From JANNOG01 sp050329415 (GTDB lineage: Bacteria > Actinomycetota > Actinomycetes > Actinomycetales > JBBAYJ01), in assembly GCA_050329415.1 (NCBI GenBank), contig JBHJOS010000114.1:1-49280 (forward strand): a stretch of 49,280 bases of DNA, read 5' to 3'. The notes beneath the pieces were generated by a model. The model was not told where the DNA came from and ran no database searches. It was given only the letters and a program-made list of their open reading frames with translations. This document shows, one piece after another, positions 7,741 through 16,881 of this stretch (position 1 is its first letter; each line of letters begins with the position of its first letter). The position numbers and the translations under genes were made by a program.

Positions 7741-9396
7741 TCAGGTCGTCCCGCACCCCGTGAGGTCACCCGCCGGCAACTGTGCACCGGGCGCCAGGAG
7801 GTGCCGGGCGTAGGCGATCGAGGTGAGGAAGTCCGGCAGGTCCTCGCCGAGCATGAGTTCCGCCATCACCCCGGCCGCGGCGTCGACCAGCGGGTCCGCC
7901 TCCGCAGCCAGGGCCTCGTCGCGCACGTCGGCGATGAGCTTCCGCACTCGGTCGGCGGTCACCGTGCCGCCGCCTTCGAGCGCTGCGGAGTTGCGGACCC
8001 ACTGCCAGACCTGGGTCCGGGAGATCTCTGCCGTCGCGGCGTCCTCCATCAGTCCGTGCAGCGCGACCGCACCGCGCCCGGCCAGCCAGTGCCGGACGTA
8101 GTGCAGACCGACGTCGACGTTCTGGCGCAGCCCGCCCTCGGTCACCGACCCCGGTGTCTCGGCCAGGGCGAGCAGCTGCTCGGCGGTGACGGAGACCTCC
8201 TCGCGCCGTCGCTCGACCTGGTTCGGCCGGTAACCGAGGACCTCGTCGAACACCTCGCGACAGGTCGACACCATCGCCGGGTGGGCCACCCACGAGCCGT
8301 CGAAGCCGTCGCCGGCTTCCCGCTGCTTGTCGGTCCGGATCTTGTCCAGCGCCGCCCGGGTCCTGGCCTCGTCCGTGCGATCCGGCACGGCGGCGGCCAT
8401 CCCGCCGATGGCGTGGGCGCCGCGCTTGTGGCACGTGGCGACGAGCAGCTCGGTGTACGCGCGCATGAAGGGGGCGGTCATCGTCACGGCGCCGCGGTCG
8501 GGAAGCTGGAACTGCGGCCCACGGGAGCTGTAGTACTTGATCGCGCTGAAGATGTAGTCCCACCGCCCGGCGTTCAACCCGGCCATGTGGTCGCGGAGCT
8601 CGTAGAGGATCTCCTCCATCTCGAACGCCGCCGGCAGCGTCTCGATGAGGACGGTCGCGCGGATCGTCCCCTGCGGGATGCCGAGGCGGTCCTGGGCGGC
8701 GACGAAGACGTCGTTCCACAGCCGAGCCTCGAGGTGGCTCTCGAGCTTCGGCAGGTAGAAGTACGGCCCGCGGCCGCCGTCGATCTGACCCTGCGCGCAG
8801 TGGAATGCATACAGGCCGAAGTCGACGAGCGCCCCGGTGACGGTGCGGCCGCCGAGGCGCAGGTGTGCCTCGGGCAGGTGCCATCCCCGCGGGCGCACGA
8901 CGATGGTCGGCGGTTCGGCGGCGGTGACGGAGTAGTGGCGGCCGTCGGGGGAGTCGAAGGTCAGCGTGCCGCGGGTGGCGTCCAGCAGGCTGAGCTGGCC
9001 GCCGACGACGTTGTCCCACGTGGGGCTGGTCGCGTCCTCCTGGTCGGCGAGCCACACCTTGGCCCCAGAGTTGAGGGCGTTGATGGCCATCTTGCGATCG
9101 GTGGGGCCGGTCATCTCGACCCGGCGGTCGACCAGGCCCGGGGCGGCGGGGGCCACCCGCCACCCCGGGTCGTCGCGGACGTGGGCCGTCTCGGGGAGGA
9201 AGCCGAGGTCGGCCCCTGCCGCGATCTCGGCGCGCCGCCGGTCGCGGGCCGCGAGCAGCTCGCACCGGCGGGCACCGAACGTGGACTCGAGGTAGGCAAC
9301 GAACTCCAGCGCCTCCGGCGTGAGGATCTCCTCGAACCGGGGCCGCATCGGCCCGAGGACCTCGATCGTCGGCGCTTGCTGGTCGTGGATCGTCAT
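7741..9396 (-). CDS. aceB: Malate synthase A
   Basis: A 551-residue malate synthase condensing glyoxylate with acetyl-CoA to malate, the second step of the glyoxylate bypass. Landmarks are MTGPTDRKMAINALNSGAK, DQEDATSPTWDN, the VRPRGWHLPEAH segment with the catalytic Arg, the ATVLIETLPAAFEMEEILYE signature, LNAGRWDYIFS and DGSWVAHP. This is the A-type (about 530-550 residues), not the longer G-type. ATG 9396 was preferred over an upstream TTG (9426) because GAGGAG lies 9 bases before it. It lies 60 bases downstream of aceA on the same strand and is probably co-transcribed. Confidence 0.96.
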   Translation of the reverse strand: MTIHDQQAPTIEVLGPMRPRFEEILTPEALEFVAYLESTFGARRCELLAARDRRRAEIAAGADLGFLPETAHVRDDPGWRVAPAAPGLVDRRVEMTGPTDRKMAINALNSGAKVWLADQEDATSPTWDNVVGGQLSLLDATRGTLTFDSPDGRHYSVTAAEPPTIVVRPRGWHLPEAHLRLGGRTVTGALVDFGLYAFHCAQGQIDGGRGPYFYLPKLESHLEARLWNDVFVAAQDRLGIPQGTIRATVLIETLPAAFEMEEILYELRDHMAGLNAGRWDYIFSAIKYYSSRGPQFQLPDRGAVTMTAPFMRAYTELLVATCHKRGAHAIGGMAAAVPDRTDEARTRAALDKIRTDKQREAGDGFDGSWVAHPAMVSTCREVFDEVLGYRPNQVERRREEVSVTAEQLLALAETPGSVTEGGLRQNVDVGLHYVRHWLAGRGAVALHGLMEDAATAEISRTQVWQWVRNSAALEGGGTVTADRVRKLIADVRDEALAAEADPLVDAAAGVMAELMLGEDLPDFLTSIAYARHLLAPGAQLPAGDLTGCGTT

Positions 9397-9456
9397 GCGT
9401 TCCGTCTCCTCGTCGAGTGTCGTCAAGCTCGAGCCGTTGTCGTTGTCCCCGGCGGC

Positions 9457-10839
<1,383 letters not shown>

Positions 10840-10965
10840 GAGGTCCTCCTCCTCGAGTGCGGCCGGCTCGGCCACCGGTCGATGCCTCGAGGCTTCCTCG
10901 GATTCCGGGAGTTCTCTGCGATCGAGACTGGGAAGAACAGCGATTCTTTCGTTAACGTTGACAGC
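10840..10965. promoter_or_regulatory. aceA/ramB divergent control region
   Basis: The 126 bases between the divergent aceA and ramB starts contain a distinctly A/T-richer patch at about 10932-10963. It includes the 8-bp palindrome CGTTAACG (10950-10957) directly beside TTGACA (10958-10963). TTGACA would be a near-perfect -35 for ramB, but the -10 17 bases on is poor and would put the start of transcription beyond the GTG at 10966; if it is used, the true ramB start is further downstream (e.g. GTG 11017). I see no exact copy of the published RamB box, so the operator is only inferred. Confidence 0.5.
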
Positions 10966-12450
10966 GTGGCGATCAATGATGTGACAGGCACCACATCAAC
11001 GGACGACGGGCCCGCCGTGGACGCCCTGACCATCGGCAAGCGGGTCCGGCATCTGCGCAGGGCCAAGGGCTGGACCCTGGCGCAGCTGGGGGAGGCCACC
11101 AGCATGAGCCCCGGGCAGCTCTCCCTCATCGAGAACGGCCGACGCGAGCCGAAACTCTCGCAGCTCCAGCGCCTCGCCACCGCCCTCGGCGCCACGGCCA
11201 CGGCCCTCCTGGCGCCTGAGCCCCCCACCCGCCGGGCGGCCTTGGAGATCGCCTGGGAGCGCGCGCAGCGCAGCGACCTGTACGCGGGACTCGGGCTGCC
11301 CGAGCTGCGCATCGGGCCCCGGACGTCGACCGAGGTCGTCGAGGCCCTCGTCGGCCTGTACGACGAGGTCGTGCGCCGGGCCACCATCGCGGCGGCCACG
11401 CCCGAGGAGGCCCGTCGCGCCAACCGTGAACTGCGACTGGCCATGCGGCGGCGGAACAACTACTACCCCGAGATCGAGGCCGCAGCGGCCGGGCTGCTGC
11501 GTGCCGTGGGGCACCAGGGAGGTCCGATGACGCAGCGGATGCTCGGCCGGCTCGCCGAGCACCTCGGGTTCGAGGTCCACCGCGTCCCCGAGCTCCCGCA
11601 CTCGACGCGCTCGCTGACCGATCTGCGCCACCGTCGCCTGTACATCGAGCTCGGCGGGTCCGGCGGGCACGACGAGCGCACGATCGTCCTGCAGACCCTC
11701 GGCCACTTCGTCCTCGGGCACACCGATCCGCACGGGTACGCCGACTTCCTGCGGCAGCGGGTCGAGGCCAACTACTTCGCCGCGGCGATCCTCGTGCCTG
11801 AGGCGGCGGCCGTCCCGCTGCTCATGGGCGCCAAGCAGCGCCGCGAGATCGACATCGAGGACCTGCGCGACGTCTTCGCGGTCTCCCAGGAGACCGCGGC
11901 GCACCGCTTCACCAACCTCGCGACCCGCCACCTCGGTCTGCCGGTCCACTTCATGCGGGTCGACCGCAGCGGCGTCGTCTACAAGGCCTACGAGAACGAC
12001 GGCGTCCGGTTCCCCACGGATGCCACCGGCGCCATCGAGGGCCAGTACGTGTGCCGCCACTGGACCGCGCGGGTCGTGTTCTCGGCGACCAACGGCAGCG
12101 CGCCGTACCACCAGTACACCGACACCCCGACCGGGACCTTCTGGTGCACCGCCCACCTCGACACCGACCGCGGCCACGCGGGCGGCCGCCAGATCTCCAT
12201 CGCCGTCGGCGTGCCGCACGCGCACGTCAAGTGGTTCCGGGGTCGCGACACCACCGAGCGGTCGGTGTCCCGCTGCCCCGACGAGTCGTGCTGCCGCCGC
12301 CCGCCCGCCGACCTGTCTGCGCGGTGGCACGGCTACGCGTGGCCGTCGGCACGCGCCCAGTCCCACGTGCTCGCCGCCATGCCGCCGGGGACGTTCCCCG
12401 GCGTCGACGACACCGAGGTCTACGAGTTCCTGGACGCGCACGGTGACTAG
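10966..12450 (+). CDS. ramB: RamB-like XRE/IrrE-type transcriptional regulator (short-chain acyl regulator family)
   Basis: A 494-residue regulator. An N-terminal Cro/cI helix-turn-helix (TIGKRVRHLRRAKGWTLAQL through SLIENGRREPKLSQLQRLATAL) is followed by a long helical linker, an ImmA/IrrE (DUF955) domain and a C-terminal DUF2083-like domain with several Cys (CRHWTARVVF, FWCTAH, RCPDESCCRRP). RamB represses aceA and aceB in corynebacteria and mycobacteria, and this gene sits divergent to aceA, which supports the name. The metallopeptidase HExxH of the IrrE domain reads TLGHFVLGH, so proteolysis is unlikely. The start is uncertain: GTG 10966, 10981 and 11017 are all possible. Its stop overlaps the convergent grpB-family gene by 4 bases. 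Confidence 0.88.
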   Translation: MAINDVTGTTSTDDGPAVDALTIGKRVRHLRRAKGWTLAQLGEATSMSPGQLSLIENGRREPKLSQLQRLATALGATATALLAPEPPTRRAALEIAWERAQRSDLYAGLGLPELRIGPRTSTEVVEALVGLYDEVVRRATIAAATPEEARRANRELRLAMRRRNNYYPEIEAAAAGLLRAVGHQGGPMTQRMLGRLAEHLGFEVHRVPELPHSTRSLTDLRHRRLYIELGGSGGHDERTIVLQTLGHFVLGHTDPHGYADFLRQRVEANYFAAAILVPEAAAVPLLMGAKQRREIDIEDLRDVFAVSQETAAHRFTNLATRHLGLPVHFMRVDRSGVVYKAYENDGVRFPTDATGAIEGQYVCRHWTARVVFSATNGSAPYHQYTDTPTGTFWCTAHLDTDRGHAGGRQISIAVGVPHAHVKWFRGRDTTERSVSRCPDESCCRRPPADLSARWHGYAWPSARAQSHVLAAMPPGTFPGVDDTEVYEFLDAHGD

Positions 12451-12992
12451 GCGGGGGTGGTCTTGCTGTTGCGCAGAACCGACTGGACGAAGCTGCTCTT
12501 GCCTGCGGTGTAGGCCTCGCGGTCGTCGGGGTGTGCGGCAGCCAGGGCACGCTTGAGTGCGGTGTACTCGTGCACGAGCGCTGGTGAATTGCGAAGTGCG
12601 TCGCGGAACGCCAGCTGGGCGAACCATCGCTCGCTACCGACAGCCAGCAGGTGAAGGTGAGCAACGCGGTGTCCGTCGATGACCTGGATGAGGAAGCGTC
12701 GCCACGGCCGGCCGTCGAGGTCGACCGGGACGAGGTGCCAGCCCCTCGGCGAGAGCGTTTCCGCGATGTCCACCGCGCGACCGAGATCGGTCACGGCCGC
12801 CTGGACGTCCAGAACCGGCTTGGCCGCAAGATCTGGGATCGCGGTCGAGCCCACGTGCTCGACCGCGGCCACCAACCAGGGCGCGAGGAGCGTGTCCAGT
12901 TCCATGCACAGCTGGGCTCCCAGCCCGGGCCAGCCAGGTCGCGGCGCCTGGACCTCCACCTGCTCCGTCGCCCAAGCCGGCCACGTCCCCAT
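12447..12992 (-). CDS. GrpB/UPF0157 family nucleotidyltransferase-fold protein
   Basis: A 181-residue protein of the GrpB (UPF0157) family, a minimal nucleotidyltransferase fold of unknown biochemical role. The hallmark VEHVGSTAIPDLAAKPVLDV segment (GS motif plus the DxQ/D pair) is intact, followed by GWHLVPVDLDGRPWRRFLI, the RVAHLHLLAVGSERW block and a C-terminal RDAL..EYTALKRALA helix. ATG 12992 is preferred over an upstream TTG at 13004; neither has a clear Shine-Dalgarno sequence. It lies next to the AbiE pair in a patch of accessory genes and meets ramB tail to tail with a 4-base overlap. Confidence 0.86.
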   Translation of the reverse strand: MGTWPAWATEQVEVQAPRPGWPGLGAQLCMELDTLLAPWLVAAVEHVGSTAIPDLAAKPVLDVQAAVTDLGRAVDIAETLSPRGWHLVPVDLDGRPWRRFLIQVIDGHRVAHLHLLAVGSERWFAQLAFRDALRNSPALVHEYTALKRALAAAHPDDREAYTAGKSSFVQSVLRNSKTTPA

Positions 12993-13127
12993 CGGCGCAT
13001 CCAACCGCAGCAGTCAGGAGCCGGTCGCGTCCGCGAAGTCGTGTTCGAGTCGCCGTCACGGCGGGGTTGCGACGGCCGCGGTGGTGATCGTCCAGGCTGA
13101 GCGGGTAGGGGCGACCGTGGAGCTCAT

Positions 13128-14027
13128 CTAGAGCCAGGCGCGCACACTCGCGTCCCACCGGCGGCCGCCGGCGTGCCCGTCGAGCACCGGTGCGAGGAAG
13201 TGCCCGACGAAGGCGACGGCATCAGCGAACGACGTGGTACCGGCACACGCCGGCACTCTGCGGGCCAGCGGTGGATAGAGCCGCTCCCATGCAGAAGGCG
13301 GCGCGAACGTCGGGTGACCCGGCAGGCTCCGATGGGTCCACTCACCGCGCACGGCCGTCATGAGCGCGGACCCATCGACATCCTGGGTGCCAGCGAGGAC
13401 CACAAGGTCTACGAGGTCGCGCACCCGGCTTGACGGACGTGAGCCGTCGGCGCCGTACGTCGCCTGGGTGGCGCAGAGTTTGTCGGCGATGTGGTCGACC
13501 ACGGGGTATAGGCGCATCCTTGGCGCCTTCAGCCCTGGCAGGTCCAGAACGGGGTCGGTGCGGAGCTCGGGCGAGGTCGTCATCAGCGACCCGGTGACCA
13601 TGTCAACACTGAAACGATCCTTCTTCATGGCGCCGCAGTAGCAGTCGATGGTCACCCGGCACCCGTCAACGGCCGGCTGTTTCGCACCATCGAGGCTCCT
13701 CGCCACGTTCGTGATGACGAACCTGAAGTGGTCGCCCAAGTCCAGCGCAGAGGCCATGCGCAGGGCATCGACGGCGGCAGAGAGGTCGCTGAGCTCGCCC
13801 AGCAGGTCGACGTCCTTTGTTGTCCTGGCGCCGTGAACACGTGCGAGGACCGCTGTACCGCCCTTGAGCACCCAGGGTGCATCGGGGTCGTGGAAGACTC
13901 GGGCGAGGAACCGCTCGAATACGAATCGTCGGAGGACCGCGTTGGTGTCGAGCCCGGCCGCCTTCGCACGCGCGGCCGCCGCCGACCAGAGGGCGACGCC
14001 GCTGCTGTACCCGTCGGTGTTCGTCAA
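13128..14027 (-). CDS. abiEii: AbiEii/AbiGii-family nucleotidyltransferase toxin
   Basis: A 299-residue type IV toxin of the DUF1814 nucleotidyltransferase group. The core motif VLKGGTAVLARVHGARTTKD with VDLL (residues about 53-75) is the substrate-grip and metal-binding DxD of the family. Later come HIADKLCATQATYG (the conserved Lys/Ala block) and RVRDLVDLVVLA (motif with catalytic Asp). Known members use NTPs to modify tRNA acceptor ends and arrest growth. It begins with TTG 14027, whose TTGA overlaps the antitoxin stop by 4 bases, a sign of translational coupling. All motifs look intact, so it is probably functional. Codon use is visibly less GC-biased than in the neighbours. Confidence 0.88.
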   Translation of the reverse strand: MTNTDGYSSGVALWSAAAARAKAAGLDTNAVLRRFVFERFLARVFHDPDAPWVLKGGTAVLARVHGARTTKDVDLLGELSDLSAAVDALRMASALDLGDHFRFVITNVARSLDGAKQPAVDGCRVTIDCYCGAMKKDRFSVDMVTGSLMTTSPELRTDPVLDLPGLKAPRMRLYPVVDHIADKLCATQATYGADGSRPSSRVRDLVDLVVLAGTQDVDGSALMTAVRGEWTHRSLPGHPTFAPPSAWERLYPPLARRVPACAGTTSFADAVAFVGHFLAPVLDGHAGGRRWDASVRAWL

Positions 14028-14815
14028 GGGCCACCCTCACCAGGAGACTTCGGAGGGGCTATTGCGGCAGGAGCCTGCCCCGCCAGGACGCCGCCGAGAG
14101 TGCCTGCACGGACGGCTGCGATGAGCTCCTGGCCGGCGGGAGTCCGGGCAAGCTCCCGAGCGAGCGCAGTTGCGCTAAGGCCGACGAGATCTAGGAGGTG
14201 CTCGACGAGAACTCGCCCGTTGGCTTGGCCGTGCCGGTTCGCCACCGTGTCGAGGCGTTCGGCGAGGACGGTCACGTCGACCACCCCGCGACGTACCCCC
14301 TGACCGATGATCTGCGCGACGTGATCGGGATCGTGGCCGTCCCGAAGCAGGTCGGCGATCGTGCGTTCCACAGTCGTGGTCGGTAGTCCGTCGACCAGGG
14401 TGACATCACGCTCGGCGAGGATCTTCCGGTGCAGGCGGACACCGCGCCTCGATTGCTTTCGGTGAGGGAGGGTGAGCTCCGGTTCGTCGTCGAGGAGGTC
14501 ACCGAGTTGGTGCAGCGCTGCGGCGGACGTGTGTGACACGACACCGGCCGCAATGGGGTCGGCCAGCCGCTCTTCTGCCGTGCGGGTGGGATCGAGGGCC
14601 AGCCATGCAGCGCGGATATGACGGCGCTCGGTGGGGGACGCTGTCACCGCGTAGACACCACGGTCGATGCGCTCGAGGACGCCGGCGTCAGTGAGGCGGG
14701 CGAGCTGGAGGCGAGTGACGCCTTCACGTTCGGCCTGCGCCGTCGTGAGCAGCCCCCATTGGCCCGCAGCAACCTGCGAAACGACCGCTACGGCCTGAGT
14801 CCCTGGCGCTGACAT
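14024..14815 (-). CDS. abiEi: AbiEi-family antitoxin / transcriptional autorepressor
   Basis: A 263-residue antitoxin. The N terminus is a winged-helix domain (LLTTAQAEREGVTRLQLARL through GVLERIDRGVYAV, about 22-56), followed by the AbiEi C-terminal domain (VSHTSAAALHQLGDLLDDEP, then LPTTTVERTIADLL). In studied AbiE systems this protein neutralises AbiEii without a stable complex (type IV) and represses the operon by binding inverted repeats. It precedes the toxin with a 4-base overlap. The ATG at 14815 lies only 9 bases from a perfect inverted repeat and has no Shine-Dalgarno sequence, so the mRNA may be leaderless or nearly so. Confidence 0.88.
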   Translation of the reverse strand: MSAPGTQAVAVVSQVAAGQWGLLTTAQAEREGVTRLQLARLTDAGVLERIDRGVYAVTASPTERRHIRAAWLALDPTRTAEERLADPIAAGVVSHTSAAALHQLGDLLDDEPELTLPHRKQSRRGVRLHRKILAERDVTLVDGLPTTTVERTIADLLRDGHDPDHVAQIIGQGVRRGVVDVTVLAERLDTVANRHGQANGRVLVEHLLDLVGLSATALARELARTPAGQELIAAVRAGTLGGVLAGQAPAAIAPPKSPGEGGP

Positions 14816-14824
14816 GCTGCGATC

Positions 14825-14842
14825 GTATCATCTATGTGATAC
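14825..14842. promoter_or_regulatory. Inverted-repeat operator of the abiE operon
   Basis: GTATCATCTATGTGATAC: two perfect 6-bp arms, GTATCA and TGATAC, around a 6-base spacer. It is 9 bases upstream of the abiEi start and strikingly A/T-rich for this chromosome. Position and symmetry fit the negative autoregulation described for AbiEi proteins. The core promoter probably overlaps it. Confidence 0.72.
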
Positions 14843-14892
14843 AAGCGCAGTCACAGATGGTCTTGAACTACTTCGCTCGTATCGAAGCGGGA

Positions 14893-15221
14893 TCAGGCGT
14901 GAGTCTCGATGGTGACGACATGCTCCTCGACGACGGCCAGCTCGACGGACTCGGCGAGCGGGCCACGTCGTCGCCCGCGAGGACGCCCTCGTGGGAGGCG
15001 AGCGCCGCGCGGAACGTCGCCAGGTCCGGCCAGTACATCTCCGCGGTGCCGTCGTAGGGAGGTGCCGACCCGTCGTCCTGCGGCTCCACCGCGACGTTGA
15101 TGCGGTAGGGGTGCATCCCGAGCCGCGACGACAGCGCCACGTGCTCGACCGTCCAGCGTCGGACGAACTCCTCGCGGCTGATGTCCCGCCGGCGGCGCAC
15201 GAACGCGACGACTTTGATCAC
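14893..15221 (-). pseudogene. EthD-domain protein with one-base frameshift
   Basis: The reading frame from GTG 15221 (preceded by TAGGAGGCGTC) encodes a typical small EthD/dimeric alpha-beta barrel protein: IKVVAFVRRRRDISREEF, VEHVALSSRLGMHPYRINV, then AEMYWPDLATFRAALASHEG and AGDDVA. Just after this the frame is lost. Reading from the natural-looking stop at 14893-14895 backwards, the other frame gives LAESVELAVVEEHVVTIETH, exactly how such proteins end. The two halves join if one base is restored near 14958-14961 (run GCGGG). The interval is 329 bases, one short of 110 codons. It is either a recent pseudogene or a sequencing error. It lies 8 bases after the SDR stop, so the two were an operon. 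Confidence 0.82.
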
Positions 15222-15229
15222 GACGCCTC

Positions 15230-15752
15230 CTAGCGGGCCAGGTAGCCGCCGTCGATGACGACGCCGGTCGCGGTCACGTACGAGGCCTCGTCCGAGGCCA
15301 GATAGGCGCACAGAGCGGCGACCTCGTCCGCCGTGGCACCCCGGCCCGCGGGGATGGCTGCGACGACCCGGTCGACCGTCTCCGGCGGGATGCCGTCGTG
15401 GGCGGGCGCGTGGATGAATCCGGGGGCGACGGCCACGGACCGGATCGTCGGCGCGTGGTCGAGGGCGATGGACCGGGCGAGGGAGAGGATCCCGCCCTTG
15501 GCGCACTGGTAAGCGCTGAAGCCGGCCTCGCCCATGTACGACTGGACGCTCGCGGTGTGCAGGACGACCCCGCCGCCCTCGCCGAGCATGTGCTGGACGG
15601 CGAGCTTGGAGCCGTACCAGTAGGCCCGCAGGCTGACCCGGATCGTGTCGTCGAACTCCTCCAGCGTCTGCTCGGCGATGGGCTTGAAGACGCTGCGGAA
15701 GGCGTTGTTGTGCCAGACGTGGACGCGCCCGAAGGCGTCGACGGCCCGGGCG
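15230..15752 (-). pseudogene. Short-chain dehydrogenase/reductase, N-terminal part deleted
   Basis: The encoded 170-odd residues are the middle and end of an SDR oxidoreductase: AVDAFGRVHVWHNNAF (the NNAG region), TASVQSYMGEAGFSAYQCAKG (active-site Ser, Tyr and Lys: SxnYxxxK pattern), VAPGFIHAP and the terminal VTATGVVIDGGYLAR. The cofactor-binding TGxxxGIG half, about 80 residues, is missing. Upstream on this strand the sequence is simply the complement of the divergent binding-protein gene, whose ribosome-binding site begins at 15754. The junction is abrupt, as expected from a deletion. Without its Rossmann N terminus the product cannot bind NAD(P). It was followed by the EthD gene. Confidence 0.82.
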
Positions 15753-15768
15753 AAAGGCGGAGGTGGCC

Positions 15769-16881
15769 ATGAACCGGACGGTCTCGCGGCGGAACGTGCT
15801 GAGGTGGACGGCGGCCGGTGCGGCCGTGGGCGGCGGGGTCGCCCTGGCGGCATGCGGCGACTCACGTGACGACGCCGACGACGCCGCCGCCGACGGGGGC
15901 ACGGAGGGCGGCAGCGACGCGGAGTCCGCGGCACCCGAGGGCGGGCAGGAACTGACCGAGGTCTCGCAGTTCGAGCTCACGGACGAGCAGGCCGAGGACA
16001 TCCGCGGCCGCGGCCTGCGTTTCGGCTTTCTCATCAACAACATCGCCGACGACTTCAGCTCGACCCTCGCGGCCTCGGGCGAGCAGCACGCCGAGCTGTG
16101 CGGCATCGAGATCGACGTCCAGAGCGGCGACTTCGACGCCAACCGTCAGCTGACGCAGTTCAACGCCCTGGTGCAGCAGGAGGTCGACGGGATCTTCCTC
16201 ACGGCCGTCGACGCCGCGTCGATCGGCACGGCTGTCGTCCGCGCCAACGACGCCGGCATCCCGGTCTTCATCGTCGGCGGTCCGCCCGGCCAGGGCGAGG
16301 TCATCAGCGTGATGAACGCGGCCTCGTACGACGGCTGCCGCGAGGCCGGCGACGCCCTCATGGCGGCGATCGGCGAGCCCAACGCCCAGGTCGCCGTCCT
16401 CGGCATCCCCCTCGCCCTGCAGACCATCCGCGACCGCGAGAAGGGCATCCTCGACGCGATCGGCGCCGCGAGCGGCCAGGTCGTCAGCCTGCAGTCCGAC
16501 TTCAGCCAGGACACGCTGCTGGCGCTCGCCACGAACGTCATCCAGGCGAACCCCGACCTGCGCGGGATCTTCGCGACCTGGTCGCTGGCCGTGAACGCCA
16601 CCATCGAGGCCGTGGCGCAGTCCGGACGTGACATCTTCTTCGCCGGCTACGACTCCGAGGCGACCGGCTACGAGCAGTTCGCGGCCGGGAACACCAATCT
16701 CGTCGCCCTCTCCGGCCAGCAGGCGTTCCTCCAGGGCCGCGTCGCGATCGAGGGGCTGTGCCAGGTGATCCTCGGCAACACCCTCGCGCCGGAGATCATC
16801 ACGCCCAACCTTCTCGTCACGGCCGACAACTACGAGGAGTCGTGGGCGACGCAGTACCCCGAGACGCCGCCGCCGTTCTGA
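15769..16881 (+). CDS. RbsB-like sugar ABC transporter substrate-binding lipoprotein
   Basis: A 370-residue periplasmic-binding-protein type I family lipoprotein. The N terminus has a twin-arginine-like SRRNVLRW motif, a hydrophobic stretch and the lipobox LAAC (Cys29), then an acidic/Ser/Gly-rich linker. The binding domain starts near LRFGFLINNIADDFSSTL and continues with QFNALVQQEVDGIFLTAVDA, GIPVFIVGG, RDREKGILDAIG and the FFAGYDSEATGYEQFAAGN hinge segment. It should capture a monosaccharide or related polyol for the following permease genes. ATG 15769 is preceded by GGAGG at 15759-15763. Its stop overlaps the ATPase start (TGATG). There is no room for a normal promoter because the SDR remnant abuts it. 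Confidence 0.92.
   Translation: MNRTVSRRNVLRWTAAGAAVGGGVALAACGDSRDDADDAAADGGTEGGSDAESAAPEGGQELTEVSQFELTDEQAEDIRGRGLRFGFLINNIADDFSSTLAASGEQHAELCGIEIDVQSGDFDANRQLTQFNALVQQEVDGIFLTAVDAASIGTAVVRANDAGIPVFIVGGPPGQGEVISVMNAASYDGCREAGDALMAAIGEPNAQVAVLGIPLALQTIRDREKGILDAIGAASGQVVSLQSDFSQDTLLALATNVIQANPDLRGIFATWSLAVNATIEAVAQSGRDIFFAGYDSEATGYEQFAAGNTNLVALSGQQAFLQGRVAIEGLCQVILGNTLAPEIITPNLLVTADNYEESWATQYPETPPPF

Noticed and set aside
14871..14887. CTTCG/CGAAG hairpin between the EthD relic and the abiE operator
   Set aside because: Only 5 bp with a 7-base loop, too weak to call a terminator.
14868..16142. Single long minus-strand frame covering EthD, SDR relic and the start of the binding protein
   Set aside because: It joins unrelated pieces: an EthD fragment in this frame and the antisense of the binding-protein gene. 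The real genes are in different frames.
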